Of a stretch of DNA of 64,000 nt, positions 53,415 to 61,533 are shown one piece after another. The notes under the pieces were generated by a model. It was not told the DNA's origin, made no database searches, and saw only the letters and a list, made by a program, of their open reading frames with translations. A program made the translations under genes and the position numbers. This stretch comes from Endomicrobiaceae bacterium (lineage in GTDB: Bacteria; Elusimicrobiota; Endomicrobiia; Endomicrobiales; Endomicrobiaceae): positions 46,696-110,695 of the forward strand of contig JAQTSO010000002.1 of assembly GCA_028711215.1 (NCBI GenBank), in the 5' to 3' direction. Position 1 is the stretch's first letter, and every line of letters begins with the position of its first letter.

Positions 53415-53795
53415 ATGAAAAGCATAAAAGGATTTACGCTTATAGAGCTGATTATTGTAATAGTCATCATAGGTATTTTGACGGTAGTTGCACTTCCGAT
53501 TTACAGGGGGTATGTAAAAAAGGCAATGGCAACAGAGGGCAAATCATTGTTGGGAACAGTCCTTACTGCACAAAAACTTTATTTTTCAGAATTTAATCAT
53601 TTTGTTGCAGGTGACGAATCTTTGCTTTTAGGTGTTGACCCAATCGCTAATAAATATTTTACAACGTTTACGCTTAGCGGCGATAATGCGGGTTTTACGG
53701 CAACAACAGCAGGGTCTGGGAATGCAACAGGAATAAGCTTGACTTTAACGGGTTCATCATCTGTTTCGGCTCAGATTACAGAATCAGGAATGTGA
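53415..53795 (+). CDS. Type IV pilin-like protein 1
   Basis: 126 residues from ATG 53415. A six-residue leader MKSIKG is cut before FTLIELIIVIVIIGILTVVALP, the class III/type IV prepilin signature with Phe+1 and Glu5. The rest (YRGYVKKAMATEGKSLLGTVLTAQKLYF) is the alpha-1 spine, then a small, Gly/Thr/Ser-rich globular part with little cysteine content. It is likely a subunit of a type IV pilus or a type II secretion-like pseudopilus. It is the most divergent of the first three copies. The assembly machinery genes are not in this window. Confidence 0.93.
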   Translation: MKSIKGFTLIELIIVIVIIGILTVVALPIYRGYVKKAMATEGKSLLGTVLTAQKLYFSEFNHFVAGDESLLLGVDPIANKYFTTFTLSGDNAGFTATTAGSGNATGISLTLTGSSSVSAQITESGM

Positions 53796-53818
53796 AGATT
53801 TATAAAAAATTTAATAAT

Positions 53819-53852
53819 AAAAAATCCCGGCATAAAAAGCGGGATTTTTTTG
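53819..53852 (+). terminator. Terminator of pilin gene 1
   Basis: Arms AAAATCCCG and CGGGATTTT around a GCATAAAAAG loop, followed by a run of T. It separates pilin 1 from pilin 2. Confidence 0.88.
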
Positions 53853-53878
53853 TTTTTTTGTAAAATAAATAAAAACTG

Positions 53879-53907
53879 TTGACAGAAAATTTCAAATGTA
53901 TTAAAAT
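53879..53907 (+). promoter_or_regulatory. Promoter of pilin gene 2
   Basis: TTGACA at 53879-53884, 17-base spacer, TAAAAT at 53902-53907. In the transcript, TATTCCA (53920-53926) pairs with TGGAATA (53932-53938), a leader hairpin also found in simpler form before pilin 3 (54671-54691). Confidence 0.82.
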
Positions 53908-53983
53908 ATAAACAGTCAATATTCCAAGCTTTGGAATAACTGGCATTTAAATATAAAAAATAAAATAAAAAGGGAGATTCATG

Positions 53984-54367
53984 ATGAAGAGTATGAAAGG
54001 TTTTACACTTGTTGAGTTGGTCATAGTAATCGTAATCGTAGGTATTTTGTCAGTAGTAGCAGTTCCGGTTTACAAAGGTTATACAAAAAAAGCGATGGCA
54101 ACGGAAGGAAAAGCATTGTTAGGTGCAATCAATACGTCACAGAAGGTTTATTTTGCAGAATGGGCTAATTTTGCTACAGGAACACAATCGGCAGCATTAG
54201 ACGTTGATGCAGGAACAAACAAATATTTTACAACTTATGCACTTACGGGAACAGCTACAGGGTTTACAGCAACAACAGCAGGAGCAGGCGGAGCAGCAGG
54301 AATTGGTTTGACAATTGTAGGTTCGTCAACCGGTCCGTCAGCAATCACAGAATCGGGTCTAAAATAA
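53984..54367 (+). CDS. Type IV pilin-like protein 2
   Basis: 127 residues from ATG 53984 (ATG 53981 directly before it is possible; the paralogous gene aligns to 53984). Leader MKSMKG, then FTLVELVIVIVIVGILSVVAVP with Glu5. Ribosome site GGGAG at 53972-53976. Only three residues differ from pilin 3 (Thr/Ala near 63, Thr/Ala near 93 and Ala/Glu near 121), and the DNA is nearly identical throughout. A recent duplication, possibly maintained by gene conversion, explains this. Confidence 0.93.
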   Translation: MKSMKGFTLVELVIVIVIVGILSVVAVPVYKGYTKKAMATEGKALLGAINTSQKVYFAEWANFATGTQSAALDVDAGTNKYFTTYALTGTATGFTATTAGAGGAAGIGLTIVGSSTGPSAITESGLK

Positions 54368-54373
54368 TTATTG

Positions 54374-54407
54374 CAAAAGGTGGGGAACAGAAATGTTCCC
54401 CGCCTTT
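54374..54407 (+). terminator. Terminator of pilin gene 2
   Basis: A 14-base stem at 54374-54387 and 54394-54407 (one G-U pair, AAAAGGTGGGGAAC side) with a six-base loop; only a short T-run follows. A second stem-loop lies 26 bases downstream. Confidence 0.8.
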
Positions 54408-54432
54408 TGAGTTAATAAAGTGAGCATTTATG

Positions 54433-54462
54433 AAACTTGAGCTTTAGCTCAAGTTTTTTTAT
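54433..54462 (+). terminator. Second stem-loop terminator after pilin 2
   Basis: Perfect 10-bp stem AAACTTGAGC (54433-54442) and GCTCAAGTTT (54447-54456), TTTA loop, then a run of seven T. Its arm sequence closely resembles the terminator of the orphan small transcript at 54573-54602. Confidence 0.92.
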
Positions 54463-54480
54463 GACGGAGATAAGTGGGAT

Positions 54481-54509
54481 TTGACAAAATAAAATAAATC
54501 GTTTAGAAT
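54481..54509 (+). promoter_or_regulatory. Promoter of the orphan small transcript
   Basis: TTGACA at 54481-54486, 17-base spacer, TAGAAT at 54504-54509, the same two boxes and spacing as pilin promoter 1. No protein gene follows before a terminator. Confidence 0.78.
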
Positions 54510-54515
54510 ATGCAA

Positions 54516-54602
54516 CAAAGCTGTTTGGGAACACTGGTTACAAGTAGTTAAAACTTAATAGATACTTTCAGTAAACTTGGGTTAAAAACTCAAGTTTTTT
54601 TT
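54516..54602 (+). ncRNA. Candidate small RNA of about 87 nt between pilin genes
   Basis: A strong promoter (54481-54509) would start transcription near 54516. A Rho-independent terminator (arms 54573-54583 and 54587-54597 with G-U pairs, then a T-run) ends it. No open reading frame with a ribosome site is visible between them. It may be the leftover promoter and leader of a lost pilin gene joined to its terminator, or a functional sRNA. No family match recognised. Confidence 0.6.
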
Positions 54603-54629
54603 AGAGGTGTTAGAACTTTTAAAAAGTTA

Positions 54630-54658
54630 TTGACAAATATAAACAAATAGATTAAAGT
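54630..54658 (+). promoter_or_regulatory. Promoter of pilin gene 3
   Basis: TTGACA at 54630-54635, 17-base spacer, TAAAGT at 54653-54658. A leader hairpin TATTCT (54671-54676) with AGAATA (54686-54691) follows. Confidence 0.78.
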
Positions 54659-54729
54659 ATTGCTTGTCTATATTCTTGAGGCTTTAGAATAAGAGACATA
54701 GCAAATAAAAATAAAAAAGGAGATTCAAA

Positions 54730-55113
54730 ATGAAGAGTATGAAAGGTTTTACACTTGTTGAGTTGGTCATAGTAATCGTAATCGTAGGTATTTTGTCAGT
54801 AGTAGCAGTTCCGGTTTACAAAGGTTATACAAAAAAAGCGATGGCAACGGAAGGAAAAGCATTGTTAGGTGCAATCAATACGTCACAGAAGGTTTATTTT
54901 GCAGAATGGGCTAATTTTGCTACAGGAGCACAATCGGCAGCATTAGACGTTGATGCAGGAACAAACAAATATTTTACAACTTATGCACTTACGGGAACAG
55001 CTGCAGGGTTTACAGCAACAACAGCAGGAGCAGGCGGAGCAGCAGGAATTGGTTTGACAATTGTAGGTTCATCAACCGGTCCGTCAGAAATTACAGAATC
55101 GGGTTTAAAATAA
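54730..55113 (+). CDS. Type IV pilin-like protein 3
   Basis: 127 residues from ATG 54730, ribosome site AAGGAG. Leader MKSMKG followed by FTLVELVIVIVIVGILSVVAVP with Glu5. It differs from pilin 2 at three residues only (Ala at GAQSAALDV, Ala at TGTAAGFTA, Glu at PSEITESG). Because the DNA is also nearly identical, the pair is a recent tandem duplication. Confidence 0.93.
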   Translation: MKSMKGFTLVELVIVIVIVGILSVVAVPVYKGYTKKAMATEGKALLGAINTSQKVYFAEWANFATGAQSAALDVDAGTNKYFTTYALTGTAAGFTATTAGAGGAAGIGLTIVGSSTGPSEITESGLK

Positions 55114-55123
55114 TTTTTGCCAT

Positions 55124-55163
55124 AAAACATGGGGAGTACACATTGTACTCCCTGTGTTTTTTT
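55124..55163 (+). terminator. Terminator of pilin gene 3
   Basis: A 16-base stem (55124-55139 and 55145-55160, two G-U pairs) with a five-base loop, then T-run. Pilin 4 begins only 17 bases downstream and has no obvious promoter in between, so it may depend on readthrough. Confidence 0.88.
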
Positions 55164-55179
55164 AATGAGAGAATTTTTT

Positions 55180-55572
55180 ATGTCTAAAAAATTAGGTTTT
55201 ACGCTTGTTGAGTTGGTCATAGTAATTGTTATTGTCGGCATTTTGTCAGTAGTTGCAGTGCCCATTTACACAGGATATACAAAAAGAGCTATGGCTACCG
55301 AAGCAGAAGGTACATTGGGAGCAATAAATACTGCCCAAAAAGTATATTATGCCGAGCATAGTTGTTTTTTACCTACCGTAGGTGCGGTTTCTGATAACGG
55401 AACACTTGATATTAACCTGGTGTCTAATAAGTATTTTACATCTTTTCAGGTTGATACGGATGCAACCGGTTTTACGGCAACTACTACAGGAACAGGCGGT
55501 GCAACCGGTATTTCAGTTACTCTAACAGGCTCAGATACAGGCGGTGCAAACATAACCAGAAGCGGTATATAG
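55180..55572 (+). CDS. Type IV pilin-like protein 4
   Basis: 130 residues from ATG 55180 (a longer in-frame start would cross the preceding terminator). Leader MSKKLG then FTLVELVIVIVIVGILSVVAVP with Glu5. The N-terminal 45 residues match pilins 2 and 3 but the globular part has diverged (YYAEHSCFLPTVGAVSDNGTLDINL), and it carries a Cys the others lack. A weak GAGA serves as ribosome site. Confidence 0.9.
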   Translation: MSKKLGFTLVELVIVIVIVGILSVVAVPIYTGYTKRAMATEAEGTLGAINTAQKVYYAEHSCFLPTVGAVSDNGTLDINLVSNKYFTSFQVDTDATGFTATTTGTGGATGISVTLTGSDTGGANITRSGI

Positions 55573-55632
55573 TTTTTAACTATCAAACCGTTTCGTTTTT
55601 GCAATAAAAAAAGTTTATTAAATTAGACTTGC

Positions 55633-57285
55633 TTATTGTTGGATCATTTCTTTGGCATGTTTTAATGCATGTTCCGTTATTTTTTCTCCGGATATTATCT
55701 TTGCGATTTCTTTGATGTGTTCTTCAGTGTTTAAAACCTTTGCTTTTGTTATATTCCTGTTACTTAGGGATTCTTTGTAAATACTTATATGGGTATCCGC
55801 ATTTGATGCTATTTGTGCTTGATGCGATACAAGTATTACTTGTTTTTGGGTTGAAATTTTTTTTAACTTTTTACCTATCTTTTGGCTTGTTTGCCCGCTG
55901 GTACCCGTATCTATTTCATCAAAAATAATAGTTGATATTTTATAGTAGTTTGACAATGTGGTTGCAATTGCAAGCATTACTCTTGATAATTCCCCGCCGG
56001 AAGCCACTTCAGACAAAGGATATATATTTTCCCCTTTATTTGCGCAGAACATAAATTCTATTTTATCAAAACCGTATTGTGTTATATCTTGTTTTTGAAT
56101 TGAAATTTCAAATTGAACATTTTTCATATTAAGGTCTTCTAATTCCGCAACTATATCTTTTGCAAGTTTTTTTGATACGGATTTTCTGTTATCCGATATT
56201 TTTTCACAAATAATTTCCACTTCTCTTTTTGCATCAGATATTTCTTTTTCCAAAGTTTCAATATTAAAATCATAATCGGTTAAATTTTTTAATTTTCCCG
56301 TAATTTCTTCTTTGTATTTTAAAATATCTTCAATGGATTTCCCGTATTTTGATTTTAGTTTTTTTATAAGTTGCTGTTTTTCAAGAATATTATTTAAACT
56401 TGCCGGATTTATATCAATGTTTTGAGAAATATTATTTATCTCTCTGTAAACATCATCAATCTGGATAAAGGCTTCGTTCATTGTTTTTGATAAAGTATCG
56501 GTATCAATCCCGAGTTGTCCCAACAAATCAATTTGTTTTATTGTTTTTGATAAGCAATCTAATACGGATTGATCTTGTTTGTATACGGTATTTAAAATTT
56601 CTGCAGTTAAATTTTGTATTTTTTCCGCATTTTTTAATTTTGGCAGTTCAGTTTCTATCACTGCATCGTCATTTATGTTCAAATCAGCTTTTGTGATTTC
56701 CTGTAATTGAAAATCATATAAATCTGCCATTCGTTCTCTTTCGGACTGAGAAAGCATTAAAGCATTTTGTTTGTCTTTGAGTTGAATTAATTTTAAATAT
56801 TTTTCATTTAATTCGTTCAATAATTTTTTGTTGCCGGCAACATCATCTATAATTTGCCTTTGGTACTGTTCATCAAATAATAAATTGCTTTTATGCTGGG
56901 CATAAAAATCAATTAAGTGTCTGCCGATATCATACAGAGTTGATATGCTGATGGGAGTATCATTTATAAATGCTTTGTTTTTGCCGGAAACATCAAGTTG
57001 TCTCCGGACAATAATTTCACCGTTAAATTCAATGCCCAGATCTTCTAATATTTTTTGTATGGTTTTGTTGTTTGTAATATCAAAATTTGCAGAAAGTGTG
57101 CATGTGGTGCTGCCTGTCCGGATGGAAGATGATGTTGCTCTGGCACCCAATAACAAATCTATTGATTGAATAATTATGGATTTGCCGGCCCCGGTTTCTC
57201 CGGTTATTACAGTCAATCCTTTATTAAAATCTAAAGATATATCCTCTATTAAGGCATAATTTTTTATTGACAAACTTGTAAGCAA
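55633..57285 (-). CDS. recN: DNA repair protein RecN
   Basis: 550 residues. An SMC-like ATPase that tethers DNA ends in double-strand break repair. Walker A GETGAGKS at 29-36, long coiled coils in the middle (about 160-370), C-terminal signature motif EVASGGELSRVMLAIA and Walker B TIIFDEIDTGTSGQTSQ, then VILVSHQAQIA. Its start lies directly after nadK (zero-base gap), a common bacterial pairing. Convergent with pilin 4. Confidence 0.96.
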   Translation of the reverse strand: MLTSLSIKNYALIEDISLDFNKGLTVITGETGAGKSIIIQSIDLLLGARATSSSIRTGSTTCTLSANFDITNNKTIQKILEDLGIEFNGEIIVRRQLDVSGKNKAFINDTPISISTLYDIGRHLIDFYAQHKSNLLFDEQYQRQIIDDVAGNKKLLNELNEKYLKLIQLKDKQNALMLSQSERERMADLYDFQLQEITKADLNINDDAVIETELPKLKNAEKIQNLTAEILNTVYKQDQSVLDCLSKTIKQIDLLGQLGIDTDTLSKTMNEAFIQIDDVYREINNISQNIDINPASLNNILEKQQLIKKLKSKYGKSIEDILKYKEEITGKLKNLTDYDFNIETLEKEISDAKREVEIICEKISDNRKSVSKKLAKDIVAELEDLNMKNVQFEISIQKQDITQYGFDKIEFMFCANKGENIYPLSEVASGGELSRVMLAIATTLSNYYKISTIIFDEIDTGTSGQTSQKIGKKLKKISTQKQVILVSHQAQIASNADTHISIYKESLSNRNITKAKVLNTEEHIKEIAKIISGEKITEHALKHAKEMIQQ

Positions 57286-58110
57286 TTAAACACCCCAATT
57301 CAATTTTGTTTTAAGTGTTTCAAAATAACAATTTTTATGAGTTTTTATAAATTTTGCAGGTTTTGGATGAAGTTTAATTTTTACTTTTTGATTTTTCTTT
57401 AAAGTATAATTTTCCTGACCGTCTATTGAAACTACCAAATCATGTTTTTTGGAATTTTCAGAAGAGGCAAATTCCAAAATATTTTCAGATGAAACAATCA
57501 TAGGTCTGTGTGTTAAAGTATGCGGTGAGATTGGATTAATAATAAATATTGATAATGTCGGATAAACTATCGGCCCTGAAATAGCAAGAGAATAAGCGGT
57601 TGAACCTGTCGGTGTTGAAATAACAATCCCGTCTCCTTTATAATTACATAAAAAATTACCGTTTATAAAAGAATCTATTGAAGCAAGTCTTCCGTCGTAT
57701 ACCGAACGGATTACGCAATCATTTAATGCCGTTGTTTTTATGATTTTTCTGTTTGATTGAAATTCTATATCAAGCATTATTCTTTCCTGACAATGTATTC
57801 CGTTTTTAAAAACACCTTCCAAGGACTCATATACTTCGTTTGTGTCAGTGTCAGTTAAAAATCCCAAAGTGCCCAGATTAACACCCATTATAGGGATTGC
57901 AAAACCCGATGCTATTCTGCTGGCTCTCAGCATTGTCCCGTCTCCGCCAAGCGAAATAATAAAATCAATATTCGGATTTTTTGTTAAATGGGCTGAAATT
58001 TGTTTGACCTTAATGTTTTTTGCCGAAAGCCATTTTGTAATAGCAATGGAGTATTCTTTTGCTTTGCTTTTTGACTCATTAAAAATTATTCCTACAGTTT
58101 TATGTTTCAT
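57286..58110 (-). CDS. nadK: NAD kinase
   Basis: 274 residues from ATG 58110, which starts MKHKTVGIIFNESK as in the family. ATGs at 58149 and 58167 are in frame but would add a stretch that overlaps a promoter-like TATAAT and palindrome. NadK phosphorylates NAD to NADP. Motifs: ISLGGDGTMLRASR (GGDG), MGVNLGTLGFLTD, NDCVIRS, KGDGIVISTPTGSTAYSLAISGPIV. Upstream gene of a nadK-recN pair. Confidence 0.93.
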   Translation of the reverse strand: MKHKTVGIIFNESKSKAKEYSIAITKWLSAKNIKVKQISAHLTKNPNIDFIISLGGDGTMLRASRIASGFAIPIMGVNLGTLGFLTDTDTNEVYESLEGVFKNGIHCQERIMLDIEFQSNRKIIKTTALNDCVIRSVYDGRLASIDSFINGNFLCNYKGDGIVISTPTGSTAYSLAISGPIVYPTLSIFIINPISPHTLTHRPMIVSSENILEFASSENSKKHDLVVSIDGQENYTLKKNQKVKIKLHPKPAKFIKTHKNCYFETLKTKLNWGV

Positions 58111-58138
58111 ATGTAATCTTTTCGCTAAATTTGTTATA

Positions 58139-58161
58139 ATCTCAAACATATAATTTGAGAT
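58139..58161. promoter_or_regulatory. Palindrome between divergent nadK and paaK-like genes
   Basis: ATCTCAAA at 58139-58146 and TTTGAGAT at 58154-58161 are exact inverted repeats with a seven-base spacer. TATAAT-like boxes occur on both sides (TTATAATCTC and its opposite-strand ATATAATATGG). It may be an operator for one or both genes. Confidence 0.6.
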
Positions 58162-58205
58162 AACCATATTATATATAAAAATATAGAAATATTAAAGGTA
58201 AAATT

Positions 58206-59501
58206 ATGTTTTGGCAAAAAGAAATAGAATTTATGGATAGGCAGAAATTATCAACTTTCCAGTTAGAACATATTAATAAATCAATAAAAACTGCAAAAAA
58301 CTCAGAATTTTATAAAAAACAACTCGCAGATATAGATAAAATTAACTCACTTGAAGATATTAAAAATTTACCGTTTACAACAAAAGAAGATTTAAGAAAT
58401 TCTTTTCCCTATGGTTTTTTGGCAACGGATTTGAAAAATGCGGTCAGACTTCATTCTTCTTCAGGAACAACGGGAAATCCTACGGTTGTATTTCATACCG
58501 CGGAAGATATATCAAATTGGGCTAATTTATCTGCAAGGTGTATGTATACGGCAGGTGCAAGAAATACGGATGTTTTTCAAAATACTATGGGCTACGGACT
58601 TTTTACCGGCGGAATAGGATTTCATTACGGAGCCGAAAAACTCGGAATGTTGACAATCCCGGTAGGCCCCGGCAACAGCAAAAGACAAGTTTGGTTTATG
58701 CAAAATTTTAAAACATCGGTTATTCATATTTTACCGAGTTATGCTTTAAGATTATTTCAGACGATAGAAGAAATGAAAATAGATGTGAAAAAAGATTTGA
58801 ATTTAAGAATTGCTTTTATAGGAGCAGAACCACACAGTGAACAAATGCGAAAAAAGATAGAGGAACTCTATCAAATTAAAGCATTTAATTCTTACGGTTT
58901 ATCAGAAATTTGCGGACCGGGTGTTGCTTTTGAATGCCGGTGTCAGGACGGATTGCACGTCTGGGAAGATTTTGTGTATCCTGAAATTGTTGACCCTAAA
59001 ACATTGCAGGTTCTCCAAGACGGTAAAGAAGGCGAACTTGTATTTACAACTTTACAAAGACAGGCAATGCCTCTTATAAGATACAGGACAAGAGACTTAA
59101 CCAAGATAATCAAAGAAAAATGTGCCTGCGGAAGAATTCACAGAAAAATTGCAAGAATTACAGGCAGAACCGATGATATGATGATAATTAACGGAGTTAA
59201 TATATTCCCTATACAGATAGAAAAGACAATTATGGCAATCCCTGAGGCAGGTAAAAATTACATCATTGAAATTTTTGAACAAAATTTTATGGATAAACTT
59301 TGCATTAAACTTGAAATTAACAATGAAAATTTCAGCGGGACATTGCAGGACTTGGAAAAATTGCAAGATAAATTAGAAAACGAATTAAAACAAGAAATAG
59401 GGGTAAGCCCTGTAATAAAATTTGTTGATGCAGGAAGTCTTCCGGTTGAAGAAGGCAAAGCAAAAAGAGTTTTTGATTTAAGAAAAAATAAAAAGACGTA
59501 A
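58206..59501 (+). CDS. paaK: Phenylacetate-CoA ligase-like adenylating enzyme
   Basis: 431 residues, the short PaaK branch of the ANL superfamily. N-terminal QLEHINKSIKTAKNSEFYKKQL, AMP-binding motif HSSSGTTGNPTVVFHT, GAEPHSEQMRKKIEELY, SYGLSEICGPGVAFEC, and the catalytic RTDDMMIINGVNIFP with the hinge Asp. It activates an aryl acid (phenylacetate or indoleacetate type) to the CoA thioester. An ACT domain protein follows, as is usual where the enzyme works with indolepyruvate ferredoxin oxidoreductase; iorAB are not in this window. Confidence 0.9.
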   Translation: MFWQKEIEFMDRQKLSTFQLEHINKSIKTAKNSEFYKKQLADIDKINSLEDIKNLPFTTKEDLRNSFPYGFLATDLKNAVRLHSSSGTTGNPTVVFHTAEDISNWANLSARCMYTAGARNTDVFQNTMGYGLFTGGIGFHYGAEKLGMLTIPVGPGNSKRQVWFMQNFKTSVIHILPSYALRLFQTIEEMKIDVKKDLNLRIAFIGAEPHSEQMRKKIEELYQIKAFNSYGLSEICGPGVAFECRCQDGLHVWEDFVYPEIVDPKTLQVLQDGKEGELVFTTLQRQAMPLIRYRTRDLTKIIKEKCACGRIHRKIARITGRTDDMMIINGVNIFPIQIEKTIMAIPEAGKNYIIEIFEQNFMDKLCIKLEINNENFSGTLQDLEKLQDKLENELKQEIGVSPVIKFVDAGSLPVEEGKAKRVFDLRKNKKT

Positions 59502-59531
59502 AGTCTTTAAAAACAGATGTATGGAGGTAAT

Positions 59532-59957
59532 ATGCCGTATCATATATCAGTATTTTTAGTCAATAGTCCCGGTAAGTTAGAAAAAATTACAAAAATTTTA
59601 GCAGACAACAATATCAATTTGAGGGCTATGTCTCTTGCAAGTTCAGGTGATTTTGGTGTTATGAAGTTACTTGTAAATGATCCGGATAAAGCGTTTGAAG
59701 TGTTAAAGCAAAGTCAATTGACGGTTACAAAAAGACAGATAATTGCCATTGTTGTTGATAATCAGCCGGGAAGTTTTAATAAACTTTTAAATAAATTAAC
59801 AAAAAAAGGTCTCAACATTGAAGATTGCTACGGTTTTTTATTGAATGACGGTAAGACGGCTGCAATAATACTTGAAATTGAAAACCAGCCCAATGCGGAA
59901 CAATTGCTATCCAATATCGGTTGTGATGTTTTAACAGAAGAACAATTATACAACTAG
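59532..59957 (+). CDS. Tandem ACT-domain protein
   Basis: 141 residues from ATG 59532, chosen because GGAGG lies at 59523-59527; an ATG at 59517 would place that site inside the gene. Two ACT modules: residues 1-68 (ISVFLVNSPGKLEKITKILADNNINLRAMSL) and about 70-140 (IAIVVDNQPGSFNKLLNKLTKKGLNIEDCY). ACT domains bind amino acids and regulate; this two-ACT form is often encoded next to paaK. Confidence 0.9.
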   Translation: MPYHISVFLVNSPGKLEKITKILADNNINLRAMSLASSGDFGVMKLLVNDPDKAFEVLKQSQLTVTKRQIIAIVVDNQPGSFNKLLNKLTKKGLNIEDCYGFLLNDGKTAAIILEIENQPNAEQLLSNIGCDVLTEEQLYN

Positions 59958-60000
59958 TTTTAATCATTTTAATATTAAGCCGATATATACAGGAGGAAAG

Positions 60001-61455
60001 ATGATTGCAGTTATAATGGTAAGTGTTTTTGTTATGCTGATGATTGTAGTTGGTTTGTGGGGAATGAAAAAAACAACAACACTTAACGATTTTTTCTTGG
60101 GCGGAAGAAGCATAGGTCCGGTAGTATCCGCTTTTGCTTACGGAACTGCATATTTTTCTGCCGTAATATTTATAGGATTTGCAGGTAAATTCGGATGGGC
60201 ATACGGACTTAATGTTTTATGGATAGCATTGGGGAATGCATTTTTGGGTTCATTTTTGGCTTGGATTGTTTTGGGAAGAAGAACAAGAGTGATGTCTCAA
60301 AATCTAAATGCTATGACAATGCCCGAATTTTTACAATCCAGATATGACGGTAAATATATAAAAACAATTTCAGCGATTTTGATATTTATGTTTTTACTGC
60401 CCTATTCCGCATCAGTATTTAAGGGGCTTGGTTATTTATTTGAAGTAAATTTTAGTATTTCATTTGATTCGGCACTACTGATTATAATGACAATAACGGG
60501 CATATACCTGATACTTGGCGGGTATTTTGCAGTTACGATAACAGATTTTATTCAGGGCTTTATAATGTTAGTAGGCGCTGTTACGATGGCATTACTTTTA
60601 TCGGCAAAAGCCGGTGGCATTATGGCTTCCATACAGGCAATATCTCTAAATTATTATAAACATGTATATTCTGTGGCAAAACCTGATTACTGGCTGTTGG
60701 CATCATTAATCTTTATGACTTCGTTTGGGGCTTGGGGTATGCCGCAAATGATTCAAAAATTTTATTCGGTAAAAAATGAAAAAGTTATAAAAATAGCTAC
60801 TTGGACAACTCTGGCATTTGCAATTATTATTACAACTTGTGCTTATTATACAGGTGCATTAACTCATATTTTCTTTGACTCGCCTATAATGGCAAACGGG
60901 AAGCCCCAATTTGACCAAATGATACCGCAGATGCTAATAACTTATTTGCCTGAAATATTTGTTGCTTTTATACTTCTTTTAATTTTATCCGCATCAATGT
61001 CAACATTATCATCGCTTATTTTGGTGTCAGCCTCGAGCGTTTCAATAGATTTATATAAGGGTAATATCAATCCTAATATTTCAAGCAAAAATTCAGTTGT
61101 AATGATGAGATTTTTAAGCGGAGTATTTATAATTATTTCTTATTTTATAGCAAGATATGAGTTTTCATTTATCGTAACATTAATGTCGTTATCCTGGGGA
61201 GTTATTGCAGGCGGATTTTTGGCTCCGTATGTTTACGGTTTATATTGGAAAAGGACGACCCTTTGGGGTGCAAAAATCGGGATGATTTCCGGTATTGTTA
61301 CGGCAATAATATTATTTTATGTTTTAGGCCCGGCAAAATCGCCTATGTCTGCAAGTATTGCAATAATAATTCCGTTTTTTGTTGTGCCGGCAGTAAGTAT
61401 ATTTACGCAAAAAATAAACAAGAGAACTTTGGTTAAAGCATTTAAAAATATTTAA
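60001..61455 (+). CDS. Sodium/solute symporter (SSS family)
   Basis: 484 residues with about 13 membrane segments. SSS (PutP/PanF) motifs: LNDFFLGGRSIGPVVSAFAYGTAYFSAVIFIGFAGKFGWAYG, FLLPYSASVFKGLGYLFEVNF, FMTSFGAWGMPQMIQKFYSVKNEK and LLILSASMSTLSSLILVSASSVSIDLY, which hold the sodium-site serines. It imports an amino acid, pantothenate or similar solute. AGGAGG precedes ATG 60001. With PaaK and ACT upstream, uptake of an amino or aryl acid is plausible but unproven. Confidence 0.9.
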   Translation: MIAVIMVSVFVMLMIVVGLWGMKKTTTLNDFFLGGRSIGPVVSAFAYGTAYFSAVIFIGFAGKFGWAYGLNVLWIALGNAFLGSFLAWIVLGRRTRVMSQNLNAMTMPEFLQSRYDGKYIKTISAILIFMFLLPYSASVFKGLGYLFEVNFSISFDSALLIIMTITGIYLILGGYFAVTITDFIQGFIMLVGAVTMALLLSAKAGGIMASIQAISLNYYKHVYSVAKPDYWLLASLIFMTSFGAWGMPQMIQKFYSVKNEKVIKIATWTTLAFAIIITTCAYYTGALTHIFFDSPIMANGKPQFDQMIPQMLITYLPEIFVAFILLLILSASMSTLSSLILVSASSVSIDLYKGNINPNISSKNSVVMMRFLSGVFIIISYFIARYEFSFIVTLMSLSWGVIAGGFLAPYVYGLYWKRTTLWGAKIGMISGIVTAIILFYVLGPAKSPMSASIAIIIPFFVVPAVSIFTQKINKRTLVKAFKNI

Positions 61456-61466
61456 TTTGCATATCG

Positions 61467-61496
61467 TTGCAAATAACAAATAATTTATTATATAAT
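61467..61496 (+). promoter_or_regulatory. Promoter of ndk
   Basis: TTGCAA at 61467-61472, 18-base spacer, TATAAT at 61491-61496. The -35 box lies within a small inverted repeat (ATTTGCA/TGCAAAT), which may act as an operator or stem-loop. Confidence 0.65.
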
Positions 61497-61533
61497 ACCA
61501 CACAATTATGTTAATTATTTTATGGGGGCAAAA

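Noticed and set aside
53879-53990. Possible sigma-54 promoter (TGGCAT) before pilin 2, as for pilA in other bacteria
   Set aside because: No -12 TTGCA at the required spacing; a complete -35/-10 sigma-70-type pair is present instead.
59517-59531. Alternative ATG five codons upstream for the ACT-domain protein
   Set aside because: It would place the clear GGAGG ribosome site inside the coding region.
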